In this document: positions 22,101-33,400 of the stretch, one piece after another | How the letters are laid out: each line of letters starts with the position of its first letter | How positions within the stretch are numbered: the stretch's first letter is position 1 | Assembly: GCA_943737045.1 (NCBI GenBank) | Contig: CALSFV010000666.1 | Location: forward strand, 96,277 to 160,276 | Length of the DNA: 64,000 bases | Direction: 5' to 3' | Origin: Parapristionchus giblindavisi | Lineage: Eukaryota; Nematoda; Chromadorea; Rhabditida; Diplogasteridae | Position numbers and translations under genes: made by a program | The notes under the pieces: generated by a model | What the model saw: the letters and a program-made list of their open reading frames with translations, nothing else | Database searches by the model: none | What the model was told of the DNA's origin: nothing

Positions 22101-24696
22101 CGAAAAATTCTGAATAAGATAAACTATTTCAAAGTGGTCAGTACGGCCAATATGTAAATTTATCTTTCAGTACTCTCTGTTTCTGGTACAAAACAGTTCG
22201 TTACAAGTCAAATTGTCAATGATACTCAGCGAGTGATATACTATGTGAAAGAGGAAAAAATTCTGAATGAGATACACTTCAGGTCATGTCAATCTGTAAT
22301 ATTTTACTGCTGCTATAATGATCGAAGTACAAAAGTAGCTTTTACTCTGATATGATCAAGATAACTTGAGAAATGTGAAAATGAAAATGAAACCTATCGT
22401 GTCATATACCAAATGAAAGAGCGAAAAATTCTGAATAAGATAAACTATTTCAAAGTGGTCAGTACGGCCAATATGTAAATTTATCTTTCAGTACTCTCTG
22501 TTTCTGGTACAAAACAGTTCGTTACAAGTCAAATTGTCAATGATACTCAGCGAGTGATATACTATGTGAAAGAGGAAAAAATTCTGAATGAGACACACTT
22601 CAGGTCATGTCAATCTGTAATATTTTACTGCTGCTATAATGATCGAAGTACAAAAGTAGCTTTTACTCTGATATGATCAAGATAACTTGAGAAATGTGAA
22701 AATGAAAATGAAACCTATCGTGTCATATACCAAATGAAAGAGCGAAAAATTCTGAATAAGATAAACTATTTCAATGTGGTCAGTACGGCCAATATGTAAA
22801 TTTATCTTTCGGTACTCTCTGTTTTTGGTACAAAACAGTTCGTTACAAGTCAAATTGTCAATGACACTCAGCAAGTGATATAGTATGTGAAAGAGGAAAA
22901 AAATTCTGAATGAGACACACTTCAGGTCATGTCAATCTGTAATATTTTACTGCTGCTATAATGATCGAAGTACAAAAGTAGCTTTTACTCTGATATGATC
23001 AAGATAACTTGAGAAATGTGAAAATGAAAATGAAACCTATCGTGTCATATACCAAATGAAAGAGCGAAAAATTCTGAATAAGATAAACTATTTCAATGTG
23101 GTCAGTACGGCCAATATGTAAATTTATCTTTCGGTACTCTCTGTTTTTGGTACAAAACAGTTCGTTACAAGTCAAATTGTCAATGACACTCAGCAAGTGA
23201 TATAGTATGTGAAAGAGGAAAAAAATTCTGAATGAGACACACTTCAGGTCATGTCAATCTGTAATATTTTACTGCTGCTATAATGATCGAAGTACAAAAG
23301 TAGCTTTTACTCTGATATGATCAAGATAACTTGAGAAATGTGAAAATGAAATTGAAACCTATCGTGTCATATACCAAATGAAAGAGCGAAAAATTCTGAA
23401 TAAGATAAACTATTTCAAAGTGGTCAGTACGGCCAATATGTAAATTTATCTTTCAGTACTCTCTGTTTCTGGTACAAAACAGTTCGTTACAAGTCAAATT
23501 GTCAATGATACTCAGCGAGTGATATACTATGTGAAAGAGGAAAAAATTCTGAATGAGACACACTTCAGGTCATGTCAATCTGTAATATTTTACTGCTGCT
23601 ATAATGATCGAAGTACAAAAGTAGCTTTTACTCTGATATGATCATGATAACTTGAGAAATGTGAAAATGAAATTGAAACCTATCGTGTCATATACCAAAT
23701 GAAAGAGCGAAAAATTCTGAATGAGATAAACTATTTCAAAGTGGTCAGTACGGCCAATATGTAAATTTATCTTTCAGTACTCTCTGTTTCTGGTACAAAA
23801 CAGTTCGTTACAAGTCAAATTGTCAATGATACTCAGCGAGTGATATACTATGTGAAAGAGGAAAAAATTCTGAATGAGACACACTTCAGGTCATGTCGAT
23901 CTGTAATATTTTACTGCTGCTATAATGATCGAAGTAAAAAAGTAGCTTTTACTCTGATATGATCAAGATAACTTGAGAAATTTGAAAATGAAAATGAAAC
24001 CTATCGTGTCATAAACCAAATGAAAGAGCGAAAAATTCTGAATAAGATAAACTATTTCAAAGTGGTCAGTACGGCCAATATGTAAATTTATCTTTCAGTA
24101 CTCTCTGTTTCTGGTATAAAACAGTTCGTTACAAGTCAAATTGTCAATGATACTCGGCGAGTGATATACTATGTGAAAGAGGAAAAAATTCTGAATGAGA
24201 CACACTTCAGGTCATGTCAATCTGTAATATTTTACTGCTGCTATAATGATCGAAGTACAAAAGTAGCTTTTACTCTGATATGATCAAGATAACTTGAGAA
24301 TTTTGAAAATGAAAATGAAACCTATCGTGTCATAAACCAAATGAAAGAGCGAAAAATTCTGAATAAGATAAACTATTTCAAAGTGGTCAGTACGGCCAAT
24401 ATGTAAATTTATCTTTCAGTACTCTCTGTTTCTGGTATAAAACAGTTCGTTACAAGTCAAATTGTCAATGATACTCGGCGAGTGATATACTATGTGAAAG
24501 AGGAAAAAATTCTGAATGAGACACACTTCAGGTCATGTCAATCTGTAATATTTTACTGCTGCTATAATGATCGAAGTACAAAAGTAGCTTTTACTCTGAT
24601 ATGATCAAGATAACTTGAGAAATTTGAAAATGAAAATGAAACCTATCGTGTCATATACCAAATGAAAGAGCGAAAAATTCTGAATAAGATAAACTA

Positions 24697-24799
24697 TTTT
24701 TTGTACCAGAAACAGAGAGTACTGAAAGATAAATTTACATATTGGCCGTACTGACCACTTTGAAATAGTTTATCTTATTCAGAATTTTTCGCTCTTTCA
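24697..24799 (-). repeat. Inverted satellite fragment
   Basis: A stretch of about 103 bp is the inverse of the satellite segment running from GAAAGAGCGAAAAATTC to TCTGGTACAAAA. It immediately follows the same segment in direct orientation, creating a hairpin-like inversion. Direct satellite resumes near 24804 (TCAATCTGTAAT). This is the only orientation change in the array and lies 200 bp before the LINE. Confidence 0.85.
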
Positions 24800-25006
24800 A
24801 TAAGTCAATCTGTAATATTTTACTGCTGCTATAATGATCGAAGTACAAAAGTAGCTTTTACTCTGATATGATCAAGATAACTTGAGAAATGTGAAAATGA
24901 AAATGAAACCTATCGTGTCATATACCAAATGAAAGAGCGAAAAATTCTGAATAAGATAAACTATTTCAATGTGGTCAGTACGGCCAATATGCAAATTTAT
25001 CTAGCA

Positions 25007-25057
25007 CAAAAGTGAACTCTTCTCAAAAGTGAACTCTTCTCAAAAGTGAACTCTTCT
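25007..25057 (+). repeat. 17-bp tandem repeat x3 in LINE 5' UTR
   Basis: Three perfect copies of CAAAAGTGAACTCTTCT at the very start of the element. Repeated 5' motifs in LINEs often act as internal promoter modules; that role is inferred here. Confidence 0.8.
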
Positions 25058-25121
25058 CTACGCGTGCTGTGATCCCTGTGCCGGGGAGCTTATGATAATT
25101 CAATCGGCACCCAAATAGGTT

Positions 25122-26180
25122 ATGTTTTCTAACCTTAGGAATCGTATCTCTCCTAGTCCTAATTCAGCTCCTACGACTCCATCGTTGTCGAAGAAAAGGA
25201 GGTTAGAAGAAGGATGCCTTACTATGGAGGAGCTCACAGTGATGATAGTCAAGATGAGGTCTCAGCTCGATCGTCAGGAGGACGAGCTTGTCGCACAGAA
25301 AGAGATCTGTACTCAACTGCACAAAGAGGTGGGCATACTTCGATCTCAGCTGGCCACTAGTCAAAAGCCAGATGAGGTCTGTCAAAGCCACGATGACTCC
25401 ATGCACACCTGTATCGGTTCAGATAGTAATAGTCGTGTCCATTCCTCCCCTCCTGTACCTAATGCACCTCAACCGAATACGCCACAGAATGGTCCTCCCC
25501 TTGAGAATACAACAGATCTTGAAAGAAGCATAGTAATTGCTAGGATGCCAATTGATCGAACCCTATCTGATCTTGAACAAGTGAAGGCTGATTATGAAAA
25601 TGTATGTCAAATAAGTGGCATCATTGGATTCCCTGTACTTCCACTTGCTGTCTACCGTATGCCGGTTAGTCAACCATCTGCTGGATTCAATCGTCTCCTC
25701 AAGGTACTCATGCCTACGAGAGCTCATGCACGACTATTCCTATCAAACTGGAGGAAAGCCCTGGAAGATCCTCGTTTCAATGATATTTATGTACGTGAAT
25801 CGATTGCTGATCCAAAGGATAGAAAGAAGACTCCCCCAAGTAGATTTGCTGTAAGAAAGGAACCAGTCCCTAATCGATCAATAAACAATAGAAGAAGAGA
25901 AAGAAGAGACTCTCACTATACCAATCGATCATCTCATCCCATTCCCAATTTCAATAGACCAAATAGATCATATCCCCTTCCTACTCCTCTTCAAGATTAT
26001 CGTGCACCATTCCCAATCAATACTACAAACATGAATCCCTCGTCCACCATGCCTATATACAGTAATCCCATGCATACACCGTACCCATTCTCACAGCCAC
26101 ATTCTCTCAATACACCCTTCATGTCTCATATTAACCAATACGGTTGCCCCCCACATCTAGGTGCTCAGGGAAACTGGTAA
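25122..26180 (+). CDS. LINE ORF1 protein (RNA-binding, gag-like)
   Basis: 352 residues. Residues about 35-81 form a heptad-rich coiled coil (MEELTVMIVK... to QLATSQ), preceded by a basic KKRR patch. Residues about 134-230 form a compact block (SIVIARMP, LPLAVYRM, RLLKVLMPT, DIYVRES) that resembles the RRM-like region of CR1-type ORF1 proteins, including those of nematodes. Residues 240-352 are rich in Arg, Pro, Asn and Ser (RRRERR at about 259-264) and probably disordered and RNA-binding. No CCHC zinc knuckle is visible, unlike Jockey or R-element ORF1. The protein would coat element RNA and assist reverse transcription. The start is the first ATG after the 5' repeats. Its last 37 nt overlap ORF2 in a different frame. 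Confidence 0.85.
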   Translation: MFSNLRNRISPSPNSAPTTPSLSKKRRLEEGCLTMEELTVMIVKMRSQLDRQEDELVAQKEICTQLHKEVGILRSQLATSQKPDEVCQSHDDSMHTCIGSDSNSRVHSSPPVPNAPQPNTPQNGPPLENTTDLERSIVIARMPIDRTLSDLEQVKADYENVCQISGIIGFPVLPLAVYRMPVSQPSAGFNRLLKVLMPTRAHARLFLSNWRKALEDPRFNDIYVRESIADPKDRKKTPPSRFAVRKEPVPNRSINNRRRERRDSHYTNRSSHPIPNFNRPNRSYPLPTPLQDYRAPFPINTTNMNPSSTMPIYSNPMHTPYPFSQPHSLNTPFMSHINQYGCPPHLGAQGNW

Positions 26181-28981
26181 ATGTTCGCCGGTTTAATAAA
26201 TACTCAGATGGAAACTCAAAGTCAATTGATCTTTCTGCCATTACAGCCAATTGCCGCTCGATAAAGAATAAGCTGCCTTACCTCTCTCAGATTCTTTCCC
26301 ACAATCATTCAATCATTTGCCTTACGGAAACATGGCTCGGCCCTTCTTTTCCCAACTCCTTATTACTTGATTCGTATCACCAAACTTACAATGTTTATCG
26401 TAGAGATAGAAATATGAATGGTGGAGGTGTAGCCATCATCATTCACTCTTCAATCAGTGCTGTACAAATAGCTAGTGAGGTAGTAAAGGGCTCCCATGAA
26501 TTAGCTGCCGTAGATGTCGATATAAATGGTGATCTACTAAGAATCATATGTGCATACCGTAATCCGAAAGCGAATGCATCCCATACGGATTCACTCATAA
26601 AATCGATAACTGATCTTTGCTCTTGCGCCCAACCATCCATAATTACTGGTGATTTAAACTTTCCTGATATTAATTGGGGAGAGTTCCCTATGCCACAAAC
26701 GGTTGCCCCCTCCTCTCAATCATTTCTTGATTTTTGTAATACATTAAAGCTCGCTCAGTTGGTTAAAGATCCGACCCACATACACGGAAATACATTAGAT
26801 CTCGTGCTTTGTAATCACCCTAACCTAATCAGACAAATCAATGTTGGCCCGCCGTTTTGTAAGTCTGATCATTATACAATTGATTTCAAGATATCTGTGG
26901 AACACTCTGTTCCTTCATTTGTATTGAAAAGAGACTACAGAAAGGCGAATTACGATCTCATTAATGTACAATTAGCAAATGTTGACTGGACAGGTTTATT
27001 CTCTACAATAGTGGGAGTAGATCAAATGTATGACATATTGCTAAAATTAATTCAAAAATCGATAGATATCCATGTACCATGGACTAGAATAAATGTTACC
27101 CATGGGAAACTCCCTCCCCATATCGAAAGACTCTTGCACAGAAGGTTTTGTGCTTGGCAGAAATCAATCAATAGCAAGGACCCCCTTGATAGTCATAATT
27201 TTGAACAACTAAATAAGGAATTCAGAAAAGAATTGGATAGATACCAGAAAACCATAGAACGGAAAATAATCGATAGCGAAGATAGTAATAAGTTCTTTCG
27301 ATATATGAAGCGCTGCTCAAATAAAGAGAAAGGAGTTGAGGGACTTAAGGACAAAAATGGCCTTCTCATTATGGATGACTTAGGTAAAGCTAACCTACTT
27401 GCAAATGCGTTTGCGGGTGTATTCACTGTTGATAATGGAACACTACCCCAACTTTCACAACTCCCAACTTTTGGCAATTATCAAGAACCACTGTTTATTC
27501 GACATGAAATATGCGCCCTAATTGAAAAATGGAAGCGCTCTTCCTGTCGTACTCCAGAGAATATAGATCTCTCATTCATTAAGAAAATAGCCGTACCAAT
27601 AGCTGAACCACTAGAAATAATCTTTCGTTATTCCTTTGAAACAGGGGTGGTTCCTTCCCCCTGGCGTCATTCCATCATTACCCCTGTCAAGAAATCACCA
27701 CCTTTTTCGGACCCACTAAACTATAGACCAATTTCTATTACCTCTTTCTTCTGTAGAATATTTGAGCGTCTGTTATGCAAATCAATAATTACTCATTGTG
27801 AATCGTTAGCAATATTCCCAGATGAACAATATGGTTTCAGACAGAAAAGATCGCGCGAAATGCAAATGTTGGAAGTATTGGAGCATTGGACTTCTTCTAT
27901 CAGCGAAGGAAAACCGGTTGATGTAATATATTTTGACTTTGCAAAAGCTTTCGATAGAGTTTCTCATGCTAAACTCCAAATGAAACTTGGAACCATTGGA
28001 TTGTCGGATAAGACTGTTAATTGGATATTCGCCTATTTAAGTAATCGATCCTTCCAGGTTAGAGTCCGTGAAAAGCTATCACATTCACTTAGTGTTACAA
28101 GCGGTGTCCCACAGGGCTCCGTTTTGGGTCCGCTTCTTTTCCTCATATATACCTCAGAAATTCCTTCACTAGCCCAACAAAACGGAGTTGTAGCTAGAAT
28201 GTACGCAGATGATATAAAAATTTATCGCTCTTTTGAAGCTGGTGATTCCCCGTTACACCTACAAACATCAATCGATACCATTGTAAAATGGTCCGATGAG
28301 TGGCAACTTCCACTTGCTGCGCACAAATGTAATTCATTACACCTAGGTAGATCTAACCCTAAGCGAAAATACAACATCGGAACTGCAACTCTTGAGCAGA
28401 AGGACATGGTTAGAGATCTCGGTTTCCTCATTCAGAAGACCCTAACATTCTCCGCCCATAGCAGACAAACAGCTTCAAAGGCGAAAACTGCATGCCACAT
28501 AATCCTTAGAGCTCTTCGCACCAAAAATGTATCCATTCTACTAAAAACATATTCAATCTATATCAGACCCATACTTGAAAGTGCATCTACAGTTTTTAAT
28601 CCATACCAAAAAGGTGACAAAAAGATCTTAGAACGAGTACAGAATTATTTCACTAGACGAGTATTCAATCGCTGTTTTAATGCAGCGTGGGATTCAATGC
28701 CGAAAGTTTCCCTTAGGAATAAACAACTAAACTTAGATACTCTAGAAAAGCGTAGAGAAGAAATAGATATCAAAGCTGCCATGAAATTTATCAGAGGTAA
28801 ATATAGGATCTCAAATTTAAAACCTCACTACTTTCGCCCCTATATCACTCATAATGGTCTAAATTTCAACAATCCAGGCTCACGATTTCATTACAGGCAT
28901 AATAGCTTCTTTCCTAGAGCGGCAAGGCTCCTCGTACAACCGAAAAACCGAATTACTTTCAGTTTCCCTGAGTTAAATTGA
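26144..28981 (+). CDS. LINE ORF2: endonuclease and reverse transcriptase
   Basis: 945 residues. The N-terminal AP-type endonuclease shows N36 (ITANCRS), E62 (LTETWL), Y138 (CAYRNPK), D170/N172 (ITGDLNFPD), TLDLVL (217-222) and SDH (241-243), the full set of active-site motifs. The reverse transcriptase follows: YRPISITS (about 529), QYGFRQKRS, FDFAKAFD (about 597), GVPQGSVLG (about 654), YADD (about 687-690) and WQLPLAAHKC. The C-terminal 170 residues contain the SIYIRPILESASTVFNPYQK block, also found in the truncated copy at 7.9 kb. No RNase H domain is seen. It would nick target DNA and prime cDNA synthesis there. ORF2 starts 37 nt before the ORF1 stop, which suggests translation by termination-reinitiation or frameshifting. 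All catalytic residues are present. Confidence 0.95.
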   Translation: MPPTSRCSGKLVNVRRFNKYSDGNSKSIDLSAITANCRSIKNKLPYLSQILSHNHSIICLTETWLGPSFPNSLLLDSYHQTYNVYRRDRNMNGGGVAIIIHSSISAVQIASEVVKGSHELAAVDVDINGDLLRIICAYRNPKANASHTDSLIKSITDLCSCAQPSIITGDLNFPDINWGEFPMPQTVAPSSQSFLDFCNTLKLAQLVKDPTHIHGNTLDLVLCNHPNLIRQINVGPPFCKSDHYTIDFKISVEHSVPSFVLKRDYRKANYDLINVQLANVDWTGLFSTIVGVDQMYDILLKLIQKSIDIHVPWTRINVTHGKLPPHIERLLHRRFCAWQKSINSKDPLDSHNFEQLNKEFRKELDRYQKTIERKIIDSEDSNKFFRYMKRCSNKEKGVEGLKDKNGLLIMDDLGKANLLANAFAGVFTVDNGTLPQLSQLPTFGNYQEPLFIRHEICALIEKWKRSSCRTPENIDLSFIKKIAVPIAEPLEIIFRYSFETGVVPSPWRHSIITPVKKSPPFSDPLNYRPISITSFFCRIFERLLCKSIITHCESLAIFPDEQYGFRQKRSREMQMLEVLEHWTSSISEGKPVDVIYFDFAKAFDRVSHAKLQMKLGTIGLSDKTVNWIFAYLSNRSFQVRVREKLSHSLSVTSGVPQGSVLGPLLFLIYTSEIPSLAQQNGVVARMYADDIKIYRSFEAGDSPLHLQTSIDTIVKWSDEWQLPLAAHKCNSLHLGRSNPKRKYNIGTATLEQKDMVRDLGFLIQKTLTFSAHSRQTASKAKTACHIILRALRTKNVSILLKTYSIYIRPILESASTVFNPYQKGDKKILERVQNYFTRRVFNRCFNAAWDSMPKVSLRNKQLNLDTLEKRREEIDIKAAMKFIRGKYRISNLKPHYFRPYITHNGLNFNNPGSRFHYRHNSFFPRAARLLVQPKNRITFSFPELN

Positions 28982-29129
28982 CAAGATATTTGCCCTATCC
29001 CCATAGACCTATGTCCTTTATTCAACCTCCACGTTTGTTTTGTTGTTGTGTGTTCATCATTCTTTTAAATTTATTTATCTATTATTATTTACCGTGTTTT
29101 CTTGTAAAACGCATAAATTTATTATTATT

Positions 29130-30048
29130 ATTTCAAAGTGGTCAGTACGGCCAATATGTAAATTTATCTTTCAGTACTCTCTGTTTCTGGTACAAAACAG
29201 TTCGTTACAAGTCAAATTGTCAATGATACTCAGCGAGTGATATACTATGTGAAAGAGGAAAAAATTCTGAATGAGACAAACTTCAGGTCATGTCAATCTG
29301 TAATATTTTACTGCTGCTATAATGATCGAAGTACAAAAGTAGCTTTTACTCTGATATGATCAAGATAACTTGAGAAATGTGAAAATGAAATTGAAACCTA
29401 TCGTGTCATATACCAAATGAAAGAGCGAAAAATTCTGAATAAGATAAACTATTTCAAAGTGGTCAGTACGGCCAATATGTAAATTTATCTTTCAGTACTC
29501 TCTGTTTCTGGTACAAAACAGTTCGTTACAAGTCAAATTGTCAATGATACTCAGCGAGTGATATACTATGTGAAAGAGGAAAAAATTCTGAATGAGACAC
29601 ACTTCAGGTCATGTCAATCTGTAATATTTTACTGCTGCTATAATGATCGAAGTACAAAAGTAGCTTTTACTCTGATATGATCAAGATAACTTGAGAAATG
29701 TGAAAATGAAATTGAAACCTATCGTGTCATATACCAAATGAAAGAGCGAAAAATTCTGAATGAGATAAACTATTTCAAAGTGGTCAGTACGGCCAATATG
29801 TAAATTTATCTTTCAGTACTCTCTGTTTCTGGTACAAAACAGTTCGTTACAAGTCAAATTGTCAATGATACTCAGCGAGTGATATACTATGTGAAAGAGG
29901 AAAAAATTCTGAATGAGACACACTTCAGGTCATGTCGATCTGTAATATTTTACTGCTGCTATAATGATCGAAGTAAAAAAGTAGCTTTACTCTGATATGA
30001 TCAAGATAACTTGAGAAATTTGAAAATGAAAATGAAACCTATCGTGTA
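29130..30048. repeat. 321-bp satellite array, middle block (about 2.9 units)
   Basis: Satellite of the A variant resumes right after the LINE tail (TTTCAAAGTGGTCAGTACGG) and ends in AACCTATCGTG at the edge of the DNA transposon. The last units carry the AATGAGATAAAC and GAAGTAAAAAAGTAGC variants seen also at 17.3, 19.2 and 23.7 kb. Confidence 0.93.
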
Positions 30049-30105
30049 TCCTGTATGTATCCTATCGTGTATCCTGTGTAACCTATCGTGTATGAAACCT
30101 ATCGT
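30049..30105. repeat. Short repeated filler at the transposon's left flank
   Basis: The satellite motif CCTATCGTG is repeated four times within about 65 bp, separated by short bits such as TATCCTGTATGTAT and TATGAAA. Such templated, stuttering insertions are typical of error-prone end joining at a break. Confidence 0.6.
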
Positions 30106-30136
30106 GCACACAGTCGAATGCATTTTGCAGCTAAGA
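30106..30136 (+). repeat. Left terminal inverted repeat of the transposon
   Basis: 31 bp, perfectly inverse to 42021-42051. A related second copy of its core (AATGCATTTTGCAGC) lies 55 bp further in. Confidence 0.9.
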
Positions 30137-30453
30137 GAAGGCAAAATGGTACCAAAAAGGTGAAAAAAATGCATTTTGCAGCCACAGCTACGAAAAAGCT
30201 TCAAAAAGTTAAGGCAGCTTAACTTTTTGATGCCTTTCCTTAACTTCTTGGACGGAAAGCTAAGAAAAGCCTTGAAAATGTTTCAAATCACGAGCATGAC
30301 CTAGCGTACAGCGTTGCGTTCGCGCTGCGTACATTGGATTCGAAATTGAATTAAATTTCATTTTTACTTATATTTTGCAGTAAAATGTTTAAATATGTTT
30401 CATTTTAATATCTTTTTCATTTACAGGCCGGTCTTGACCGTTTTGGTGGTTTA

Positions 30454-33400
30454 ATGGGGAGAAGTAGACGAATACGCCGTATTGACGTTACTCCACGGAA
30501 ACATGGTATATTTATTTACAGTCTATCATTTGTTGTCTATACCTTAACGTTCTGAAATTATTGAGCTATCCCGTTTCAGACGGAAATATTGATCCATCTC
30601 AAGCAAATCTCCGTTCAGAATGGGATAATGAACTGGCCGCCATCGAAGGTATATTCTCTAACGTTTAGCCTTTTCTTTGCGATTTGTTTAATTCATTTAC
30701 ATTTAGCCGAACTTGATTCTGATAATCTTGAATATAATGAAGAAGAAAGAAATTGGAATGGAGATTATGATGATTATGGAAGTGAGGAAGGGATGGAAGT
30801 AGAAGAAGAAATTGATGGTTAGTTTATTGTCATCTGTGACTCCTTCTTTCGCTCGTGCTCATCCGCTCTAGCAATGCTACGTGTCTCTGTCATCTTCTAT
30901 GCCTCTACCTGTCACTTATCCTCCATTTTCTCGCATTTTCGGTTGAATATACGTCACTGTCTACTGCCTTTTGTCATCTGTGACTCATTCTTTCGCGCGC
31001 GCTCAACCGCTCTAGCAATGCTACGTGTCTCTGTCATCTTCTATGCCTCTACCTGTCACTTATCCTCCATTTTCTCGCATTTTCGGTTGAATATACGTCA
31101 CTGTCTACTGCCTTTTGTCATCTGTGACTCATTCTTTCGCGCGCGCTCAACCGCTCTAGCAATGCTACGTGTCTCTGTCATCTTCTATGCCTCTACCTGT
31201 CACTTATCCTCCATTTTCTCGCATTTTCGGTTGAATATACGTCACTGTCTACTGCCTTTTGTCATCTGTGACTCATTCTTTCGCGCGCGCTCAACCGCTC
31301 TAGCAATGCTACGTGTCTCTGTCATCTTCTATGCCTCTACCTGTCACTTATCCTCCATTTTCTCGCATTTTCGGTTGAATATACGTCACTGTCTACTGCC
31401 TTTTGTCATCTGTGACTCATTCTTTCGCGCGCGCTCAACCGCTCTAGCAATGCTACGTGTCTCTGTCATCTTCTATGCCTCTACCTGTCACTTATCCTCC
31501 ATTTTCTCGCATTTTCGGTTGAATATACGTCACTGTCTACTGCCTTTTGTCATCTGTGACTCATTCTTTCGCGCGCGCTCATCCGCTCTAGCAATGCTAC
31601 GTGTCTCTGTCATCTTCTATGCCTCTACCTGTCACTTATCCTCCATTTTCTCGCATTTTCGGTTGAATATACGTCACTGTCTACTGCCTTTTGTCATCTG
31701 TGACTCATTCTTTCGCGCGCGCTCATCCGCTCTAGCAATGCTACGTGTCTCTGTCATCTTCTATGCCTCTACCTGTCACTTATCCTCCATTTTCTCGCAT
31801 TTTCGGTTGAATATACGTCACTGTCTACTGCCTTTTGTCATCTGTGACTCATTCTTTCGCGCGCGCTCATCCGCTCTAGCAATGCTACGTGTCTCTGTCA
31901 TCTTCTATGCCTCTACCTGTCACTTATCCTCCATTTTCTCGCATTTTCGGTTGAATATACGTCACTGTCTACTGCCTTTTGTCATCTGTGACTCATTCTT
32001 TCGCGCGCGCTCAACCGCTCTAGCAATGCTACGTGTCTCTGTCATCTTCTATGCCTCTACCTGTCACTTATCCTCCATTTTCTCGCATTTTCGGTTGAAT
32101 ATACGTCACTGTCTACTGCCTTTTGTCATCTGTGACTCATTCTTTCGCGCGCGCTCATCCGCTCTAGCAATGCTACGTGTCTCTGTCATCTTCTATGCCT
32201 CTACCTGTCACTTATCCTCCATTTTCTCGCATTTTCGGTTGAATATACGTCACTGTCTACTGCCTTTTGTCATCTGTGACTCATTCTTTCGCGCGCGCTC
32301 ATCCGCTCTAGCAATGCTACGTGTCTCTGTCATCTTCTATGCCTCTACCTGTCACTTATCCTCCATTTTCTCGCATTTTCGGTTGAATATACGTCACTGT
32401 CTACTGCCTTTTGTCATCTGTGACTCATTCTTTCGCGCGCGCTCAACCGCTCTAGCAATGCTACGTGTCTCTGTCATCTTCTATGCCTCTACCTGTCACT
32501 TATCCTCCATTTTCTCGCATTTTCGGTTGAATATACGTCACTGTCTACTGCCTTTTGTCATCTGTGACTCATTCTTTCGCGCGCGCTCAACCGCTCTAGC
32601 AATGCTACGTGTCTCTGTCATCTTCTATGCCTCTACCTGTCACTTATCCTCCATTTTCTCGCATTTTCGGTTGAATATACGTCACTGTCTACTGCCTTTT
32701 GTCATCTGTGACTCATTCTTTCGCGCGCGCTCAACCGCTCTAGCAATGCTACGTGTCTCTGTCATCTTCTATGCCTCTACCTGTCACTTATCCTCCATTT
32801 TCTCGCATTTTCGGTTGAATATACGTCACTGTCTACTCCTTTTGTCATCTGTGACTCATTCTTTCGCGCGCGCTCATCCGCTCTAGCAATGCTACGTGTC
32901 TCTGTCATCTTCTATGCCTCTACCTGTCACTTATCCTCCATTTTCTCGCATTTTCGGTTGAATATACGTCACTGTCTACTGCCTTTTGTCATCTGTGACT
33001 CATTCTTTCGCGCGCGCTCATCCGCTCTAGCAATGCTACGTGTCTCTGTCATCTTCTATGCCTCTACCTGTCACTTATCCTCCATTTTCTCGCATTTTCG
33101 GTTGAATATACGTCACTGTCTACTGCCTTTTGTCATCTGTGACTCATTCTTTCGCGCGCGCTTTCTAGCACTGTCTATGCTTTTGTATCTGTGACTCATT
33201 CTTTCGCGCGCGCTCATCCGCTCTAGCAATGCTACGTGTCTCTGTCATCTTCTATGCCTCTACCTGTCACTTATCCTCCATTTTCTCGCATTTTCGGTTG
33301 AATATACGTCACTGTCTACTGCCTTTTGTCATCTGTGACTCATTCTTTCGCGCGCGCTCAACCGCTCTAGCAATGCTACGTGTCTCTGTCATCTTCTATG

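Larger units (their letters stand above)
12841..25002. repeat. 321-bp satellite array, left block (about 38 units)
   Basis: Head-to-tail units of 321 bp, from GGAGTACAAAAGTAGC at 12843 up to the LINE at 25003. Two main variants exist: A (TTTCAAAGTGG, CTTTCAGTAC, GTTTCTGG) and B (TTTCAATGTGG, CTTTCGGTAC, GTTTTTGG). From 13.2 to 15.7 kb they alternate strictly, giving a 642-bp higher-order unit. Beyond 16 kb the order becomes complex, with blocks duplicated at distances that are multiples of 321 (for example the GATCATGATAAC variant at 17215, 19142 and 23638). Within one unit, GAAAGAGNGAAAAATTCTGAAT occurs twice, 153 and 168 bp apart, so the unit is an old dimer. The 80-residue minus-strand frames are by-products. 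Confidence 0.95.
25003..29130 (+). mobile_element. Full-length non-LTR retrotransposon (CR1/L2-like LINE)
   Basis: A 4.1-kb element inserted in the satellite. It has a 5' UTR with three 17-bp tandem repeats (25007-25057), ORF1 (25122-26180), ORF2 (26144-28981) and a short 3' UTR ending in TTATTATTATTATT. Both ORFs are intact, suggesting a recent and perhaps still competent copy. It lacks an RNase H domain, long terminal repeats and a poly(A) tail. The apurinic-type endonuclease, the RT and the short trinucleotide tail fit the CR1/L2/Rex group; the exact clade needs a phylogeny. Satellite flanks overlap by about 41 bp with two mismatches. Confidence 0.93.

Noticed and set aside
12841..25002. 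Regularly spaced repeats, considered as a CRISPR-like array
   Set aside because: Units are contiguous 321-bp tandem repeats without unique spacers, in eukaryotic DNA.
30874..32886. 670-residue open frame of repeating MLRVSVIFYAS units (and similar frames at 32889-33194 and 33229-33843)
   Set aside because: It is a by-product of the 144-bp minisatellite, whose unit length is divisible by three. The array lies inside transposase intron 3 between matching splice sites, and a 1-bp deletion and a truncated unit break the frame without consequence.
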